A stretch of 14,045 nt of DNA from Pirellulales bacterium (GTDB lineage Bacteria > Planctomycetota > Planctomycetia > Pirellulales > JALHLM01). The stretch covers positions 1 to 14,045 of the forward strand of contig JALHLM010000097.1 of assembly GCA_022844585.1 (NCBI GenBank), read 5' to 3'. The position numbers and the translations under genes were made by a program. The notes under the pieces were generated by a model, which was not told the origin of the DNA, made no database searches, and saw nothing but the letters and a program-made list of their open reading frames with translations. Shown here piece after piece: positions 12,301-14,045 of this stretch; position 1 is the first letter of the stretch; every line of letters starts with the position of its first letter.

Positions 12301-12939
12301 ATGCCCTCTCTCGCTCACACCGCTGTGCTGCCGCGTCGGAGCCGTTGGATCAAGTCCCGCGGCACGATTGGGTTGCTGATTTTGGCGCCGTTTTTGGCGT
12401 TGTCGGTTACTTCCGCGCCTGTTTGGACGGACGCGGCGTGGTTGCGTTGGCCGGTGGAGTTTGCCGCTTGGCCTTGCTTTGTCACGGGCGTGGCGTTTCG
12501 GTTTTGGGCCGCGGCTTACATCGGCGGGCGGAAGGGGCAGGCGATTTCCACGGAAGGGCCATACTCGGTTTGTCGCAACCCGCTCTATTTTGGCACGTTT
12601 TTGATGCTCGTGGCGTTCACGCTGCTGCTGCAGAGCCTGACGTTCATGCTTGGCGCGCTGGCGGCGTCGGCCGTATACCTTGGCATGACGATCTTCGATG
12701 AGGAGCGACGGCTCGCGCACAAATTTGGGCCCGCATACCTGGTCTATTGCCGGGAAACGCCGCGATTCTTTCCGCGGCCGTGGTTGCTGCATACGCCGGA
12801 ACGGGTCGAGGTGAATGTGCCGGCGCTGGCCCGGGAGTGCCGGAGCGCGGCGCTGTACCTCTGGATTCCGGTCGCCGGGCGATTGCTGGAGCAGGTTCGC
12901 GAAAGCCGCGTGTTGCCGGCGATGTTCGATTTGCCGTAA
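12301..12939 (+). CDS. Isoprenylcysteine carboxyl methyltransferase-like integral membrane methyltransferase
   Basis: A 212-residue membrane protein of the ICMT/PEMT/NnrU superfamily. Hydrophobic helices lie at about residues 21-40, 50-74, 97-110 and 113-130. The SAM-binding signature GPYSVCRNPLYFG at 86-98 contains the Arg-x-Pro-x-Tyr core, and DEERRL at 133-138 supplies the conserved Glu pair. FFPRP at 156-160 closes the catalytic segment. Bacterial members methylate varied lipophilic acceptors; the substrate here is unknown. The C-terminal 50 residues are an extension with no recognised motif. The start is uncertain. The ATG at 12301 has no ribosome site because it follows a pyrimidine repeat. 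An in-frame GTG at 12154 would add 49 residues that read through the octanucleotide array, for a 261-residue product. Confidence 0.83.
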   Translation: MPSLAHTAVLPRRSRWIKSRGTIGLLILAPFLALSVTSAPVWTDAAWLRWPVEFAAWPCFVTGVAFRFWAAAYIGGRKGQAISTEGPYSVCRNPLYFGTFLMLVAFTLLLQSLTFMLGALAASAVYLGMTIFDEERRLAHKFGPAYLVYCRETPRFFPRPWLLHTPERVEVNVPALARECRSAALYLWIPVAGRLLEQVRESRVLPAMFDLP

Positions 12940-13034
12940 CGGCATTTCGCCGCCAACTCGTAGCAATCGCCATTTCGCGGCGTTAACCTATTCGCATGGT
13001 TTCCGCGCTCCACGGTTCTGCGAATCGGTGCTCC

Positions 13035-14045
13035 ATGCGATTTCTTGCTGTCGCGACGGCGTTCTTAGTCCTGGTAGCTACTGCCAAGCTGTTGCCCGCC
13101 GCGGAGCCGGCTAACGAACTGCCGGGCGATCGCATGCTGGCCAATTATTTTCGCGCGGAGACCGCGCGGTTGGCTGGCGGCGAGTTGCAGGGGATCAACA
13201 CTGTAGAGGAATGGCGGCGCCGGCAGCCGATCTTGCGGCGGCAGTTGTTGGAGATGCTCGGGCTCGATCCACTGCCAGAACGCACAGAGTTGCATGCGAC
13301 GGTTACGGGCGTCGTGCAGGGGGACGGGTTTCGTGTCGAGAAGTTGCATTTTCAATCGCGGCCGCAGTTGTACGTGACGGCGAATTTGTATTTGCCGGAC
13401 AAGATCGAACGCCCGTTGCCGACGATTCTGTATGTCTGCGGGCACAGCGAAGTGAAAAAAGGGGATGTCAGCTTTGGGAATAAAGTTGGCTACCAACATC
13501 ACGGGGCCTGGTTCGCGCGGCATGGCTATGTGTGCCTGGTGCTCGATACGCTGCAGCTGGGCGAAATCCCAGGCATGCATCATGGGCTGTATCGCTACGA
13601 TCAATGGCAATGGCTCAACTACGGCTATACGCCGGCGGGCGTGGAGGCCTGGAACTGCGTCCGCGCGCTGGATTACCTGGAGACGCGGCCCGAGGTTGAC
13701 GCGACGAAATTCGGCGTCACCGGGCGCAGCGGCGGCGGGGCGTATAGCTGGTGGATCACGGCGATCGACGACCGAATCCGCGCCTCCGTGCCCGTGGCCG
13801 GCATCACCGATCTAGAGGATCACGTAGTGAACGGTTGCGTCGAGGGCCATTGTGACTGCATGTACTTCGTCAACACGTACGGCTGGGACTATGCCACGGT
13901 GGCGGCGTTGGCCGCGCCGCGCAACTTGCTGATCGCGAATACGGATCGCGATTCGATTTTCCCGCTCGACGGCGTCATGCGGATTCACAACCGCGTCAGG
14001 GAAATCTACAAGCTCGAAGACGCTTTGGAGTCGTTTGGCGTCGTC
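13035..14045 (+). CDS. Exported alpha/beta hydrolase, acetyl-xylan-esterase-like (partial, cut by the right edge)
   Basis: The frame is open from 13035 to the right edge (337 residues) with no stop. Residues 1-23 form a Sec signal with cleavage near PAA-E. The mature part is an alpha/beta hydrolase. GHSEVKKG at 136-143 lies where an oxyanion-hole loop is expected, and VTGRSGGG at 228-235 is the nucleophile elbow with Ser232. IANTDRDSIFP at 300-310 holds the likely acid residue (Asp304 or Asp306). The catalytic His should lie beyond the window. NGCVEGHCDC at 266-275 contains three cysteines. The fold resembles large exported planctomycete esterases related to acetyl-xylan or glucuronoyl esterases, which remove ester groups from plant or algal polysaccharides. 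An in-frame ATG at 12996 would extend the n-region by 13 residues; the ATG at 13035 gives the cleaner signal. Confidence 0.82.
   Translation, partial: MRFLAVATAFLVLVATAKLLPAAEPANELPGDRMLANYFRAETARLAGGELQGINTVEEWRRRQPILRRQLLEMLGLDPLPERTELHATVTGVVQGDGFRVEKLHFQSRPQLYVTANLYLPDKIERPLPTILYVCGHSEVKKGDVSFGNKVGYQHHGAWFARHGYVCLVLDTLQLGEIPGMHHGLYRYDQWQWLNYGYTPAGVEAWNCVRALDYLETRPEVDATKFGVTGRSGGGAYSWWITAIDDRIRASVPVAGITDLEDHVVNGCVEGHCDCMYFVNTYGWDYATVAALAAPRNLLIANTDRDSIFPLDGVMRIHNRVREIYKLEDALESFGVV

Noticed and set aside
12137..12379. 80-residue open frame starting at TTG 12137 and reading through the octamer array
   Set aside because: It leaves the methyltransferase frame and ends early, with no family motif. 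It matters only as the alternative frame that a changed copy number could use.
12932..12944. Hairpin TGCCG-TAA-CGGCA around the stop codon of the ICMT-like gene, followed by TTT
   Set aside because: A stem of only five pairs and a short T run are too weak to call an intrinsic terminator.

Overview
The window is chromosomal DNA of moderately high GC content from a Gram-negative-type bacterium with a large genome, most likely a planctomycete (Pirellulales or a relative). This placement is inference. It rests on an LptF/LptG-family outer-membrane permease, many exported hydrolases with Sec signals (including a serine-hydrolase/TIM-barrel fusion), families I associate with planctomycetes, and intergenic repeats of the 'GGAGGCACAGAGGCACGGAG' and 'CTAGCCCGACGC' types. 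I see no rRNA, tRNA, CRISPR, integrase or transposase.

Layout. (1) Positions 1-2435, plus strand: a sulfur module made of the tail of a DUF2892/YgaP-type membrane protein, a metallo-beta-lactamase-fold persulfide-dioxygenase-like protein with two rhodanese domains, and a TauE/SafE-type sulfite/organosulfonate exporter. Together they fit oxidation of sulfane sulfur to sulfite followed by export. (2) 2503-3219: a SAM-dependent methyltransferase that unexpectedly carries a signal peptide. (3) 3246-6265, minus strand: a two-gene operon with a 4-base GTGA stop/start overlap, comprising an exported SMP-30/gluconolactonase-like protein and an exported serine-hydrolase/GH5-like fusion. (4) 6506-7609, plus strand: a zinc-dependent glucose-dehydrogenase-like MDR enzyme of the haloarchaeal subtype, divergent from the lactonase. 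(5) 7578-9209, minus strand: a DnaJ/CbpA-type co-chaperone, a small membrane protein and rnpA, packed with overlapping ends. (6) 9210-9612: a 403-base gene-free tract made largely of low-complexity and inverted repeats. (7) 9613-10719, minus strand: an ABC-2 permease without its ATPase. (8) 10837-12030, plus strand: a single LptF/LptG-type permease. (9) 12031-12300: a 105-base near-palindrome, then about 13 copies of an 8-base repeat ending five bases before a start codon. (10) 12301-12939: an ICMT-like membrane methyltransferase. (11) 13035 to the right edge: an exported alpha/beta hydrolase, cut by the window end.

Most genes are recognisable families. The signals that most deserve follow-up are the octanucleotide array before (or inside) the ICMT-like gene, which could act as a phase-variation switch, the serine-hydrolase/GH5-like fusion, and the signal-peptide-bearing methyltransferase. 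I found no clearly new multi-gene system.
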